A stretch of 64,000 nt of DNA from Verrucomicrobiia bacterium DG1235 (GTDB taxonomy: Bacteria; Verrucomicrobiota; Verrucomicrobiia; Opitutales; Opitutaceae): NCBI GenBank assembly GCA_000155695.1, contig DS990592.1:3658335-3722334 (forward strand), given 5' to 3'. Shown piece by piece: positions 16,204 to 25,844 of this stretch. The notes beneath the pieces are model-generated. The model made no database searches and was not told where the DNA came from. It worked only from the letters and a program-made list of their open reading frames with translations. Position 1 is the first letter of the stretch; each line of letters starts with the position of its first letter. The position numbers and the translations under genes were made by a program.

Positions 16204-17325
16204 ATGCCTAATACCCGATTCAGTTTCGCCCTCGCTGTCCTCCTTCTGGCTAACAGCCTGCTCGCCCAAGCTTCCCCAGAAGATCTCTCACCCGACCTCT
16301 CCAAAGCCCTCGAGAAATCCGAGCTCCCCTCCATCGCCGCCGCCCTCGTCGTGGAAGACCGCATCGTCGCGGCAGGCGCCAGCGGACTTCGAAAGATCGG
16401 CGACACCACTCCCGTCACGCTCGACGACAAGTATCACCTCGGCTCCTGCACCAAGATGATGACCGCCACCCTCGCCGCCATCCTCGTCGAAGAGGGAATA
16501 ATCGAATGGCAAACCACGATTCACGAAGCTCTGAGCAACACTACCGAGACAATCCATCCCGACTACCACGACGTTACCCTTGAGCAACTCCTCGCCCACG
16601 TCGGCGGATTTCCAGGCAAAGCTCCCCCAAATCTCTGGCTCCAAGCCTGGACCCAACAGGGAAAAATCAGCCCGCTCGAGCAACGCGCCGCATTCTGCAG
16701 CGGCCTCCTCTCCCTACCGCCACGCTACACCCCCGGCACGCTTACTGAGTATTCAAACCAAGGATACGCAATGGCTGGCCACATGATGGAAGTCCTCGCC
16801 CAAAAACCATGGGAGGACCTCATCCGCGAACGCATCTTCGAGCCCCTGCAAATGAACTCCGCCGGATTCAGAGCTCCCGCCAGCCCCGACACCCTCGACC
16901 AACCATGGGGCCACCAAAACACCACCCCCGTCGCACCCGAGCCTCGCGGCGACAACCCCGACGCCATCGGTCCGGCTGGCACCGTCCACGCATCCATTGC
17001 CGATTGGGCCAAATTCGCACGCTTTCACCTACTCCGCCGAACCGGCACCCTTCTCAAAAATCCAGCCTCCTTCGACAAGCTCCACTCTCTCCTCCCCAAC
17101 AGCGGAAAACACGGCGTAGGCGGTTGGCTCGTTCACGATATCGAAACCTTCGGCGGACACTGCCTGCAAATGGTAGGCTCCAACACCATGTGGCTCTCCC
17201 TCATCTGGATCCTCCCGGAAAAAGATATCGCCGTAGTCGTCGCCACAAACTCCGCCGGTAAAGACGCCTTCCCCACCTGCGACCGTGTCGCCGGAAAACT
17301 GATACGCCAGTACTCCAAGAATTAG
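16204..17325 (+). CDS. Secreted serine beta-lactamase-family hydrolase (class C fold)
   Basis: A 373-residue protein with a signal peptide (about 1-23). The catalytic SxxK is S81-C-T-K84 in YHLGSCTKMMTATLAA, and the YxN motif is Y183-S-N185 in TEYSNQGYAM. A third KTG-like box is not obvious; HGVGGWLV may stand there. Such proteins include esterases, D-aminopeptidases and penicillin-binding-like hydrolases; true antibiotic resistance cannot be claimed. The ATG at 16204 gives a clean signal peptide; the longer frame back to 15898 overlaps the upstream gene. It is probably co-transcribed with the GGCT-like gene. Confidence 0.82.
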   Translation: MPNTRFSFALAVLLLANSLLAQASPEDLSPDLSKALEKSELPSIAAALVVEDRIVAAGASGLRKIGDTTPVTLDDKYHLGSCTKMMTATLAAILVEEGIIEWQTTIHEALSNTTETIHPDYHDVTLEQLLAHVGGFPGKAPPNLWLQAWTQQGKISPLEQRAAFCSGLLSLPPRYTPGTLTEYSNQGYAMAGHMMEVLAQKPWEDLIRERIFEPLQMNSAGFRAPASPDTLDQPWGHQNTTPVAPEPRGDNPDAIGPAGTVHASIADWAKFARFHLLRRTGTLLKNPASFDKLHSLLPNSGKHGVGGWLVHDIETFGGHCLQMVGSNTMWLSLIWILPEKDIAVVVATNSAGKDAFPTCDRVAGKLIRQYSKN

Positions 17326-17380
17326 TGGCTCAATCCCCCAACAGCCACATCACACCTCCGAAACCTCGTTCGAAACGACT

Positions 17381-17986
17381 CTATAAAATCCCCTTCAGCC
17401 AAAACCGCATCACCTTGCGGCTTTCCTTCTCCTCGCCAATCTCCTTCCACGAAAAGCTCGTTTCCAGATCGGGTCGCTCCACAAATCCAAACCTCCGCCA
17501 AAATCCGCCCAAGTCCCGATACCCCGCCGGACGCAAAACATGATCCTCCGGGCGCCGCACCGCGCAAAACGCGCAGTACTCCATCCCCTCCACCCCGCGC
17601 GCAAAAGCTTCCCGTTCCCTCATGAACCGAGCTCCAATCCCAAGTCCGCGGTAAGTTTTTCTCAATACGCTCTCGCCGAAGTAATACACCTTCTCGATCG
17701 CATGCCCACGCTCCGCAAACGGAGCGCGAAAATCCGAATCCGCATCCACCATTGGCATACCCGTCGAGACGCCCACCACCTTGTCACCATCAAGAACGAG
17801 CACGAAAACACTGTTCGCCGACTTCGCATACGACAACAAGTACTCCGACTCGTATTCCAAATTCCCTTCATAAAGGTAAGGATACTCGCGAAACACTTCG
17901 ATTCGCAAAGCAGCCAAACTAGGCACATACTCCGCCACCTCAGCGCCGCTCACCGTTCTTACTGAAATCGCCGAATCGTCCACAGC
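17381..17986 (-). CDS. GNAT-family N-acetyltransferase
   Basis: A roughly 201-residue GNAT protein. The acetyl-CoA loop is seen in FGESVLRKTYRGLGIGARFM (R/Q-x-x-G-x-G/A form), preceded by VFVLVLDGDKVVGVSTGMPM and followed by a C-terminal half with GGFWRRFGFVERPDL. The substrate is unknown. The open frame extends to a TTG at 18019, but that codon lies inside the terminator hairpin of the preceding gene, so the GTG at 17986 is the likelier start; no good ribosome site is visible there. Confidence 0.72.
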   Translation of the reverse strand, partial: AVDDSAISVRTVSGAEVAEYVPSLAALRIEVFREYPYLYEGNLEYESEYLLSYAKSANSVFVLVLDGDKVVGVSTGMPMVDADSDFRAPFAERGHAIEKVYYFGESVLRKTYRGLGIGARFMREREAFARGVEGMEYCAFCAVRRPEDHVLRPAGYRDLGGFWRRFGFVERPDLETSFSWKEIGEEKESRKVMRFWLKGIL

Positions 17987-17996
17987 TTCTAGATAC

Positions 17997-18030
17997 AAAA
18001 AAGGCCCGGCGACCAACAAGCCCCGAGCCT
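17997..18030 (-). terminator. Rho-independent terminator after the DUF3127 gene
   Basis: On the minus strand AGGCTCGG (18030-18023) pairs with CCGGGCCT (18009-18002), with one G-T wobble, and is followed by six T. It lies about 20 bases beyond the DUF3127 stop. It also overlaps the upstream part of the GNAT open frame and so limits where that gene can start. Confidence 0.8.
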
Positions 18031-18049
18031 CCTCAAATTAATTAGTCCC

Positions 18050-18403
18050 CTAAAACGGAGACTCTTCAAGATCGTCCAAATTTCCACCGCCAGAAGGCGC
18101 CGAACTACCACCAGCAGCGTCAAGCGACGGCGAAACCTCGCCACCCGCGTTCTCGATCTTCCAGGCCTGCAGGTTCACATAGTAGCGGCCCTTGTACTCA
18201 TTGCCGCGAATGTTGAAGCTCACCTTCACATGATCGCCTTCCTTAAGCCGGTCGACCTGCTCGATCTTCTCCTTGGTCGCCTCAAACTTCACGTCCTGAG
18301 GATACTTGTCCTCCGTAGTGATAACGAACTCCCGCTTGCTGAAGCCGCTGGAAAACGTCTGTGTTTCTTCGATAAGCTTAACCGATCCAACCATTTCGTA
18401 CAT
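18050..18403 (-). CDS. DUF3127 protein, SSB-like tail
   Basis: A 117-residue OB-fold-like protein. The DUF3127 pattern is clear: [26 protein letters not shown] (broken here as [10 protein letters not shown] and [11 protein letters not shown]), [28 protein letters not shown] and [12 protein letters not shown]. After a glycine/serine-rich linker it ends in DDLEESPF, an acidic tip resembling the partner-binding tail of SSB (DDDIPF). A single-stranded nucleic-acid binding role is therefore attractive but inferred. It is a single-gene unit closed by a strong terminator. Confidence 0.82.
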   Translation of the reverse strand: MYEMVGSVKLIEETQTFSSGFSKREFVITTEDKYPQDVKFEATKEKIEQVDRLKEGDHVKVSFNIRGNEYKGRYYVNLQAWKIENAGGEVSPSLDAAGGSSAPSGGGNLDDLEESPF

Positions 18404-18513
18404 GGCTCAAACACTTGGCAGGACCGCCGCCGATGTTAAGCAGAAATTTCGGGAACTTACTCACATCTCCAATTCACCCCGCCAATTTCACGCGGTACCC
18501 CACACCCAAACTA

Positions 18514-19233
18514 TTACCGCCAGTTCTCCTCGACCCACTTAGCCGGCCTCGAAAAGCGACGCACCCAAAAACTCGTGCCCTCGAGAGCCTCCTGCAGTTT
18601 CGGGTTCCCATGGAAAATCGCGATGCGCGTTCCCTTCGGATACCGCGGCTTCACAAAGTAGTTAAACGGCGCCGTCGGCAGACAATGGTACTTGTAGCTG
18701 CAGCACCACTCCGCCGGCCAATACTTCAGCTTCCCATGCTGGTGAATCTGGTCGCTCAAATAAGCCTGCTCATTGCGAAACCGCGCCCGCACGTCCTCCA
18801 AATTGTTGAGAAAGTAGTCCAGCACGTACGGATGCTCCCCCGGACGAAAGCGAAAAACCGACGAATTCCCCGTCACCCGACGCGGATACTTCCAGTCGTT
18901 GATGATGAGAAACTCCCCCTCCTCCTCGAAAAACGGATCAATGCTATCGAGAATCACCACGTCGAGATCGAGGAACAAAGTATCCCCCTTCAAATCCTCC
19001 AGCTCCTCCGGAAACATGCTCAGCTTGTTCCAGCCACGTTCCGGAGCCCCCTCGGGCAACTTCATCTCCGGCAACGGAAACACCTCCACGTCCGCATCAA
19101 TCCCCTCCGCGCGATCCGTGAAACAGACAAACCGATGCTCGTACGACAAGTGACGCTTCACCATCGACTTAAGCCGGTTCACATACTCGGGCCCATACCG
19201 GGTTCCCCACTTCATGCAGATCACGTTTCTCAT
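18514..19233 (-). CDS. Glycosyltransferase-like protein (GT-A, GT8-type)
   Basis: A 239-residue protein with an N-terminal MRNVICMKWGTRYGPEYVN and the DxD-containing core GDTLFLDLDVVILDSIDPFF (about 92-111), where DLD would bind the metal and nucleotide sugar. 'FHGNPKLQEA' near the C-terminus recalls the HFxGxxKPW motif of GT8 enzymes. Acceptor and sugar are unknown. The ATG at 19233 is used because the longer frame to 19299 adds only a low-complexity leader. It stands alone; no polysaccharide operon surrounds it. Confidence 0.7.
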   Translation of the reverse strand: MRNVICMKWGTRYGPEYVNRLKSMVKRHLSYEHRFVCFTDRAEGIDADVEVFPLPEMKLPEGAPERGWNKLSMFPEELEDLKGDTLFLDLDVVILDSIDPFFEEEGEFLIINDWKYPRRVTGNSSVFRFRPGEHPYVLDYFLNNLEDVRARFRNEQAYLSDQIHQHGKLKYWPAEWCCSYKYHCLPTAPFNYFVKPRYPKGTRIAIFHGNPKLQEALEGTSFWVRRFSRPAKWVEENWR

Positions 19234-19326
19234 GCTAGTCCGCCAAAAAGGCAAAACACCGCCCCCCACGCAAGCCCAACCCACCCCTTCCCCCTTCACC
19301 CAAAAATCCTCGTCCTAGTCCCCCAC

Positions 19327-19347
19327 CACCCAGAACCCAGAACCCAA
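19327..19347. repeat. Second copy of the AACCCAG heptamer repeat
   Basis: Three units (CACCCAG, AACCCAG, AACCCAA) lie 10 bases beyond the stop of the leftward gene at 19358, the same position relative to a gene end as the longer array at 6267-6308. Confidence 0.7.
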
Positions 19348-19357
19348 ACACCCACCT

Positions 19358-20683
19358 TCACCCCTTCTCCCCACTCACAATCATCCCCAACAGCTCTTCG
19401 CTCAAGGCCGCCGACAAGTGAGCCCGCCCCGAACCCAAATACCCAGCCACCGCATCCAAATCCACCGCCAGCCAATCCCGCAATGTAGAATACACCACCG
19501 GCGCCCGCTCCGCATCATCCGCCGTGTAGACGTAGTCAATGTAGTTCACCGAACTCCCAAAATCCTCATACCCAATCTCGTACAGAGCATCAAACACCGC
19601 CCGCTGCCGCGCATCAGGCCGCTCGATCGCCAACACCCAATCCGCTGACACAGTCGGCTCACGCCTCGCCTTCAAACGCGCCGCCTCCGCCGCCACAGAA
19701 TCACGCTTCTCCACCTCCGCCAAGCCACCGTGGAACTCCGTCAGCGCCGCATCCCGCGCCGCCAAGCTCAAATGCTTCGCAATGCTCCGCACACCACCGC
19801 TCGACACCTCCTCCTCGTTCTCCAACACCCACCCAGCCGCGCCCACGCTATCCCGAGCCGCCCACTGCTGAGCCACCGCATCCAAAATCGCCCCGTCGAA
19901 AACCCCATTCTCCATCGCCGCCAGTCGATCCAAAGCCGCCTCCGGACCGTCCCTCACAATCCGATGCGCCACCAAATCCGTCAGCTCCGCCCGAAGCTCC
20001 GGATCCGCCAAGCCCGCCAAAGTCGCCGCAGCCAGCTCATAGTCCCGCCGCCCCGTCACTAAGGCATCCATCGCATTCACAAAAAGCCCGTTCTGCACCT
20101 CCCGATCAATATAGCCCCCATCCGCCGCCAACCAAGCCGACCCGATCCACGCAAAAGCAGCCGCCGGATCGCGCATCGTCCAACCCCGCGCCACCGACGC
20201 CACCAGCCGCTCCTTCTCAGCAGGCGTTAACGCGCTCAGCAAAGCCACCCCCAGCTCCGGCTCCCTCTCGGCGATCTCCTGCAACACCCGACCCGCATAG
20301 TCCACCGCACGATAGTCATCCAAATCTCGAGCCATCAGCTCCACGAAATGCCCCTCCAGCTCATCCGTCCCCAAATCCTCCAAAGCCACCGCCAACAGCA
20401 AGCCACCCTCTATCTCGCCCTCGCGCAAAACCCGATCCGCAAACGCAATCTCGTCCAAAGCCGAGTCCGATACCCGCGCCCTCCAGCCCTCCGCGAAATC
20501 CAATCCACTCCCATCGCCAACTGCCCCCTCAACAGTCCGCTCCGATTTCGCCGTCGCGTCCTCCGACTGCACCTCACCCGCTCCACTCGCCCGCAGCCAG
20601 ATCTCCTCAAGCACAAACGCCACGCAAAAGCCCAACGCCGTCAGCGTCAGAATGGAAAAGGCGATTTTCGCGGCAAGTTTCAC
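19358..20683 (-). CDS. Membrane-anchored helical repeat protein, unknown function
   Basis: A protein of about 441 residues with one N-terminal membrane helix (AFSILTLTALGFCVAFVLEEIWL) and then an acidic, alanine-rich helical solenoid. Recurring phrases such as WTMRDPAAAFAWI, 'WAARDSVGAAGWVL' and 'ALLSALTPAEKERLVASVARGW' resemble the W-x-x-x-D-P/S-x-A-A-x-x-W repeat found in many verrucomicrobial secreted proteins. No catalytic motif is seen. The GTG at 20683 begins the anchor directly; GTGs at 20743 and 20749 are alternatives, none with a convincing ribosome site. Probably a protein-protein scaffold facing the periplasm. Confidence 0.65.
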   Translation of the reverse strand: MKLAAKIAFSILTLTALGFCVAFVLEEIWLRASGAGEVQSEDATAKSERTVEGAVGDGSGLDFAEGWRARVSDSALDEIAFADRVLREGEIEGGLLLAVALEDLGTDELEGHFVELMARDLDDYRAVDYAGRVLQEIAEREPELGVALLSALTPAEKERLVASVARGWTMRDPAAAFAWIGSAWLAADGGYIDREVQNGLFVNAMDALVTGRRDYELAAATLAGLADPELRAELTDLVAHRIVRDGPEAALDRLAAMENGVFDGAILDAVAQQWAARDSVGAAGWVLENEEEVSSGGVRSIAKHLSLAARDAALTEFHGGLAEVEKRDSVAAEAARLKARREPTVSADWVLAIERPDARQRAVFDALYEIGYEDFGSSVNYIDYVYTADDAERAPVVYSTLRDWLAVDLDAVAGYLGSGRAHLSAALSEELLGMIVSGEKG

Positions 20684-21498
20684 AACAAAGCAGGATAAGC
20701 TCCCTAAACTACTGCCCCAGCTCCTACCCCCTGGCAAGATCACACCCACACCCAGTCAGACAGAATCCGCTTTTCAGCAATTGTAGAGCTGTCGCTCGCG
20801 ACACGCCGCAAGTCCCAAACTCAAAACTCGCCAATCCCCGTCGGAAATCAGCGTTCCCCGCCCTTCAAAGCTCCCGACTCGCCACCGAGCGACCTCCCCA
20901 GACACAAGAAGGCCGACGATCTGAGATCGTCGGCCCAGGAATCCAACTCTTGTATGTGAGCAAAAGCTCCCGATTGATATAGCCTGCTGTTACCCTAGCT
21001 GTCTCCGAAGAGACGAGTTCAATCGGAATCCTAAACCCGAGAACATAATAGCGAATTTAGAGCTTAAATCTATTGGGCCCGCTATCCTTTCATGTTAAGT
21101 GGTAGTACGTAAAATTTCGCCCCAATAGTGTGACATCTGCGCAACGACATAGGGGCCAAGGTCTAATCTAGACCTCATAACCCCTAATTCAAAACCCTTA
21201 GAAGTAGCCTTTGAGCACGCCCTGACCGCTGAATGGCGGTGTGCCGGTGCCACCCCTTCCCGAGGACTCCTCACCAGCACTAGCAGTAAGCACTCGGATA
21301 CCAAACCTCGTGCCCATTTTCCTAGTACAAACTGAAGACCAGTTTTTACGATCGTCGCCAAAAAAAGCAAAAAACTTCCCAAAAGTCCCAAACCGGTAGG
21401 AAACTGCCCGCGCCCCAACAATCAATCGCAGGAGTTTCGACAAAACGCTTGACCAACCGCCACCGTTTTTGATCTAAACCCCCCTCCTACTTCAAAAC
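20684..21498. other. 815-base stretch without a convincing protein gene
   Basis: No open frame here looks like a protein with family features. It holds a probable structured RNA (about 20900-21045, minus strand), an interrupted inverted repeat TAGGGG/GGTCTA...TAGACC/CCCCTA at 21150-21186, a short stem around CCGCTGAATGGCGG at 21226-21239, and a small open frame on the minus strand at 21317-21198 (39 codons, preceded by AGGAAA) whose C-terminus reads GTPPFSGQGVLKGYF. None matches a family I know. Confidence 0.5.
20900..21045 (-). ncRNA. Candidate structured RNA with terminal hairpin
   Basis: On the minus strand the sequence forms nested stems: CCGATTGA (about 21029-21022) pairs with TCAATCGG (about 20980-20973), enclosing a GTCTC-TTCG-GAGAC hairpin with the very stable cUUCGg loop and the element AGGGTAACAGCAGG. 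Next comes a GAGC-TTTT-GCTC hairpin (about 20971-20960). The 3' end is a perfect 12-bp stem, GGCCGACGATCT/AGATCGTCGGCC (20935-20911), followed by TTCTTGT, terminator-like. I cannot match it to 6S, SRP, RNase P, tmRNA or a riboswitch I know. It could be a stand-alone RNA or a leader for the gene at 20683. Confidence 0.5.
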
Positions 21499-21572
21499 GC
21501 GGGTATAGTTTAGTGGTAGAACTCCAGTCTTCCAAACTGGTTGCGTCGGTTCGATTCCGTCTACCCGCACCA
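21499..21572 (+). tRNA. tRNA-Gly (anticodon TCC), CCA encoded
   Basis: The 7-bp acceptor stem GCGGGTA/TACCCGC, D-arm TTTAGTGGTAGAA, anticodon stem-loop CCAGT-CTTCCAA-ACTGG with anticodon TCC, and T-arm GTCGGTTCGATTCCGTC are all present, and the CCA end is encoded. It reads GGA/GGG glycine codons. An intrinsic terminator follows within 10 bases, so it is transcribed alone or as the last in its unit. Confidence 0.97.
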
Positions 21573-21580
21573 CTTTCTAC

Positions 21581-21610
21581 AAGCGTTCCAACCGAAGGAA
21601 CGCTTTTTTT
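21581..21610 (+). terminator. Rho-independent terminator after tRNA-Gly
   Basis: AAGCGTTCC (21581-21589) pairs with GGAACGCTT (21597-21605) around a 7-base loop and runs into seven T. It begins 9 bases after the tRNA CCA. Confidence 0.9.
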
Positions 21611-21823
21611 GCGCCCAGCCAACACAGGCAAACGCACCTCCAGGCCGGAACCCGACCCAATCCAAGAGTCGACCAGCCTCGAAACGAGCCAGCCTCATAT
21701 CACTCCTCCTAGCCAGCAAAGCGGCATTGGCTGAAAAAATGGCAGCTCGCCGGAACTGCCGGGAGCTACCAACTATGCGAACAACAAGAAAACGGCCATA
21801 GGTCCGAATCCCACTCGACACCC

Positions 21824-22159
21824 CTAACCTGCCTGCCCGTAAACAAGCGCCTTCGGGTAAGAGGTCGCTCCGTTTGAGCTACGGTGACGAACCTTCACCG
21901 CTGAATGGCCAGCTTTCGAATCTCGTATCTCCGACCCGGATACACCCTCCCTTCCTCGAACACTTCGAGCCTTCGAAACAGATGTCGAAAACTGCCGCGG
22001 GACAATTGAACTCGCGCCCGAGACGAACGCCTCTGATACTGCCTCGCTTTTCGCTACCTTCGGTGACCGAGATTGCAAAACCGAGTACTGTTTGGCTGAT
22101 AATTCCAAGTGCCCCGCCAACAAGAGCAGGGCTGCTATAACTGTATTTCTATTCTTCAT
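21824..22159 (-). CDS. Small secreted protein of unknown function
   Basis: A 111-residue open frame with a convincing signal peptide (MKNRNTVIAALLLLAGHLELSAK) and a basic, serine-rich mature part (QSRSPKVAKSEAVSEAFVSG, then SVSKARSVRGREGVSGSEIRD). No domain, Cys pair or repeat stands out. It begins with ATG but no ribosome site is seen, which is common in this window. It may be a real small exported protein or a decayed longer gene. It is isolated: the tRNA terminator lies 200 bases beyond its stop. Confidence 0.45.
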   Translation of the reverse strand: MKNRNTVIAALLLLAGHLELSAKQYSVLQSRSPKVAKSEAVSEAFVSGASSIVPRQFSTSVSKARSVRGREGVSGSEIRDSKAGHSAVKVRHRSSNGATSYPKALVYGQAG

Positions 22160-22526
22160 TTGTAATCAATTTTTTGATACATGAAGAAACGTTTACCATC
22201 CGATAGAGCTGCATCAGAGCTACCCGTTTTCGCAGGTTCATCCCCGCCTATATAGTGCTGCGATTTTTTTTTAGCTCATCGCTATCTAGTACAAAATACT
22301 GCTCCCATCAGCGATCACGATATATCGCGTTTTTGAACCCCAAAATTTCGTTACTCACGAAATCACGCACTACCTCACAGAAGACGGGAACCTCTGTTTT
22401 TTATTGAACATCAATACGTTACAAAAAATCCCGCGAGCTTGGCGCGACACATGAAGAAGGACCCTCGAACACCCGCTTCAACAATGAAAACGGGACACCG
22501 CAAAATCCATCTACCCGCGCCTAAGC
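22160..22526. other. Divergent intergenic region, promoters expected
   Basis: This AT-rich gap separates the leftward small secreted protein from the rightward ECF sigma gene. It contains A/T tracts (a run of nine T at about 22265-22273, TTTTTTATTGAAC at about 22396) but I see no open frame with coding features, no strong hairpin and no sure promoter. Confidence 0.4.
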
Positions 22527-23027
22527 ATGAAAAACGACAAACAAAGCCAGCAATCCGCAGCCGCCGACCGCGAGCTGCTCCGAGCCGCAACCGGCTTCGC
22601 CCGCTCCCTCACCCGCAACCCAGACGACGCAGAGGACCTCGCTCAGCTGGGCTGGATGAAACTACTGAAAAAGTACGGCCGCGTCGACAACAAGAACCTC
22701 CTCTTCGTGGCCATCCGAAACTCCCACTACGACCAACTCCGCCGCGCTCGCGTCGTAAGCTTCAGCCCTCTGGAGAATGCGCCTGAACCCTCTCGCAGCG
22801 AAACGCCCGGCAACGCTCTCGACCTCGAGCTCACTCTCTCAAGCCTCTCGCAGGCAGAACGCGAAGCTTTGCAGCTAAACGTGATGGAGGGCTTCACCGC
22901 CGTTGAAATCGGCAAAAAACTGGGCATGCCGCGCGGCACCGTTCTAAGCCACATGTCGCGAGCACGCAGCAAACTGCGCAAAGTCTTCGGCCAAGAGCTG
23001 GGGTACCTCAAAGGCCAGGTCGCCTGA
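22527..23027 (+). CDS. ECF-type sigma factor paired with LpxR
   Basis: A 166-residue sigma-70 family factor. Region 2 reads ATGFARSLTRNPDDAEDLAQLGWMKLLK (broken here as FARSLTRNPDDAEDL and GWMKLLKKYG) and region 4 'LSQAEREALQLNVMEGFTAVEIGKKL' plus 'MPRGTVLSHMSRARSKLRK'. The lpxR-like gene begins 14 bases after its stop with GGAG as ribosome site, so the factor and the lipid A enzyme are one transcript. No anti-sigma gene adjoins, so control may be by expression level or a distant partner. Promoter specificity is unknown. Confidence 0.87.
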   Translation: MKNDKQSQQSAAADRELLRAATGFARSLTRNPDDAEDLAQLGWMKLLKKYGRVDNKNLLFVAIRNSHYDQLRRARVVSFSPLENAPEPSRSETPGNALDLELTLSSLSQAEREALQLNVMEGFTAVEIGKKLGMPRGTVLSHMSRARSKLRKVFGQELGYLKGQVA

Positions 23028-23041
23028 TTGGAGATCGAAAC

Positions 23042-24007
23042 ATGAATCCAATCAAAACCACTCTGGCGCTGAGCCTCGCGCTCCTCGCCGCGGAGGTCTT
23101 TCCCGCCCCAGAGGCCGCGCACTCCCAAGGCAACGCACTGTCCGTCACCCTGCAAAACGATGCCGTCGCCGGAACCGACCACCGTTACAGCTCTGGATTC
23201 GAGTTCACCTCGATCAGCTGGAAACGCCACGCTAGCCTCGCCCCGTTCGACGCCCCTCCCGAATGGTTTGCCTATCCGCCCGCCCCGGGGGCTCTCACTC
23301 GAGTCGCGGGCGACAGTTTCCAGTTCCGCACCCTCGCAGTCGGACAAAAGATCTACACGCCATCCGATCTTTCCCGCTCGGACTACATCGCCCGAGATCG
23401 GCCCTACGCCGGCTGGACCTACGTCAAAATCGCCAACGAGAAAAGCTCTGCCGCACAGCGAAGTCTAATTGCCATCGAAGCCGGAACCTTCGGCCCAAAT
23501 TCCCAAGCTGGAGACTTTCAGCGCTCCATCCACAAATTCATCGGTAGCGCCACGCCTCGTGGCTGGGAACACCAAGTGCAAAACAAAATCGCTGCAGACC
23601 TCGTTCTAGAGCGTGAAAACCGACTTTTCAGTCGGAGAATTCCCGGCGACTATCGCCTCAACCTGAGCGCCGCCGAACAACTTACCATCGGGACCGCCCG
23701 CGCCCATTTGAAACTCGACTGGATCGCCCGCCTCGGCAAAGGAAACACCGGCTCCCGCAGACCGAGCATTCAATACTTTTCCCGAGCCTCCCTTTCGCTC
23801 GTAGGGCGAGACCGTTCACTAAGTGGTCCTCTCCCCGGCGAATTCACTCGCGTCGCTAAGTCCAGCCTCGTTCCGGCATTCGAGCTAGGCTTCGAGTACC
23901 GCGTCGGCAAACGCAGCCTAGCCTTCAGCCTCATTCAGCAAGGGCGTCAGTTCAAAAGCCAGGCAGGCAACCACACCTTCGGATCGCTTCGCTATACGGT
24001 TTGGTAA
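23042..24007 (+). CDS. LpxR-type lipid A 3'-O-deacylase (DUF2219)
   Basis: A 321-residue outer-membrane barrel with a signal peptide (about 1-29). LpxR enzymes remove the 3'-acyloxyacyl chain of lipid A at the outer membrane. Expected residues are present: N39-D40 in SVTLQNDAVAG, the YSSG loop at 49-52, 'RPYAGWTY' at 120-127, and His164 in QRSIHKFIG followed by 'PRGWEHQVQNK'. It ends in an aromatic residue (RYTVW) as barrels do. Co-transcription with an ECF sigma factor suggests envelope-stress controlled lipid A remodelling. Family is firm; deacylation in this organism is inferred. Confidence 0.85.
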   Translation: MNPIKTTLALSLALLAAEVFPAPEAAHSQGNALSVTLQNDAVAGTDHRYSSGFEFTSISWKRHASLAPFDAPPEWFAYPPAPGALTRVAGDSFQFRTLAVGQKIYTPSDLSRSDYIARDRPYAGWTYVKIANEKSSAAQRSLIAIEAGTFGPNSQAGDFQRSIHKFIGSATPRGWEHQVQNKIAADLVLERENRLFSRRIPGDYRLNLSAAEQLTIGTARAHLKLDWIARLGKGNTGSRRPSIQYFSRASLSLVGRDRSLSGPLPGEFTRVAKSSLVPAFELGFEYRVGKRSLAFSLIQQGRQFKSQAGNHTFGSLRYTVW

Positions 24008-24050
24008 TCACGAGGAGGACCCCAAATCGTATCCTATCCACCAATACAAT

Positions 24051-25682
<1,632 letters not shown>

Positions 25683-25844
25683 GTGCCAGCTGAACCCGAA
25701 ATTTCGAGGTCTCGCAACTCAATATTTCGTGTTTCTTGGAATTTCATTTCCTACCAAAACTCACCCCTATTTTTTTACCCTTTGTAGATCAATAGCTTAC
25801 GATGGAAATCACGCCCTTGGCATAGTTCGTGATCTAGGGTTGGC

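Noticed and set aside
16204-17325. Beta-lactamase as an antibiotic resistance gene
   Set aside because: SxxK and YxN are shared by many esterases and peptidases; nothing points to beta-lactam hydrolysis.
18415-19488. 357-codon open frame antisense to the glycosyltransferase
   Set aside because: Arg/His/Pro-rich, spans an intergenic repeat and two genes on the other strand.
20900-21045. tmRNA, 6S, SRP or RNase P RNA identity for the structured region
   Set aside because: None of their conserved core sequences (for example the tmRNA tag frame with tRNA-like end, or the SRP GGAA-loop domain) could be found.
21095-21421. 108-codon minus-strand open frame in the non-coding gap
   Set aside because: No signal, domain or ribosome site, and it crosses the inverted repeat at 21150-21186.
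21573-22526. Genomic island or prophage integrated at the tRNA-Gly gene
   Set aside because: No integrase, no direct repeat of the tRNA 3' end and no phage genes are visible downstream.
25815-25835. Possible sigma-54 promoter TTGGCAT-N5-GTGAT before the AhpD-like gene
   Set aside because: The -24 half fits but the invariant GC of the -12 half is GA, and it is too close to the ATG.
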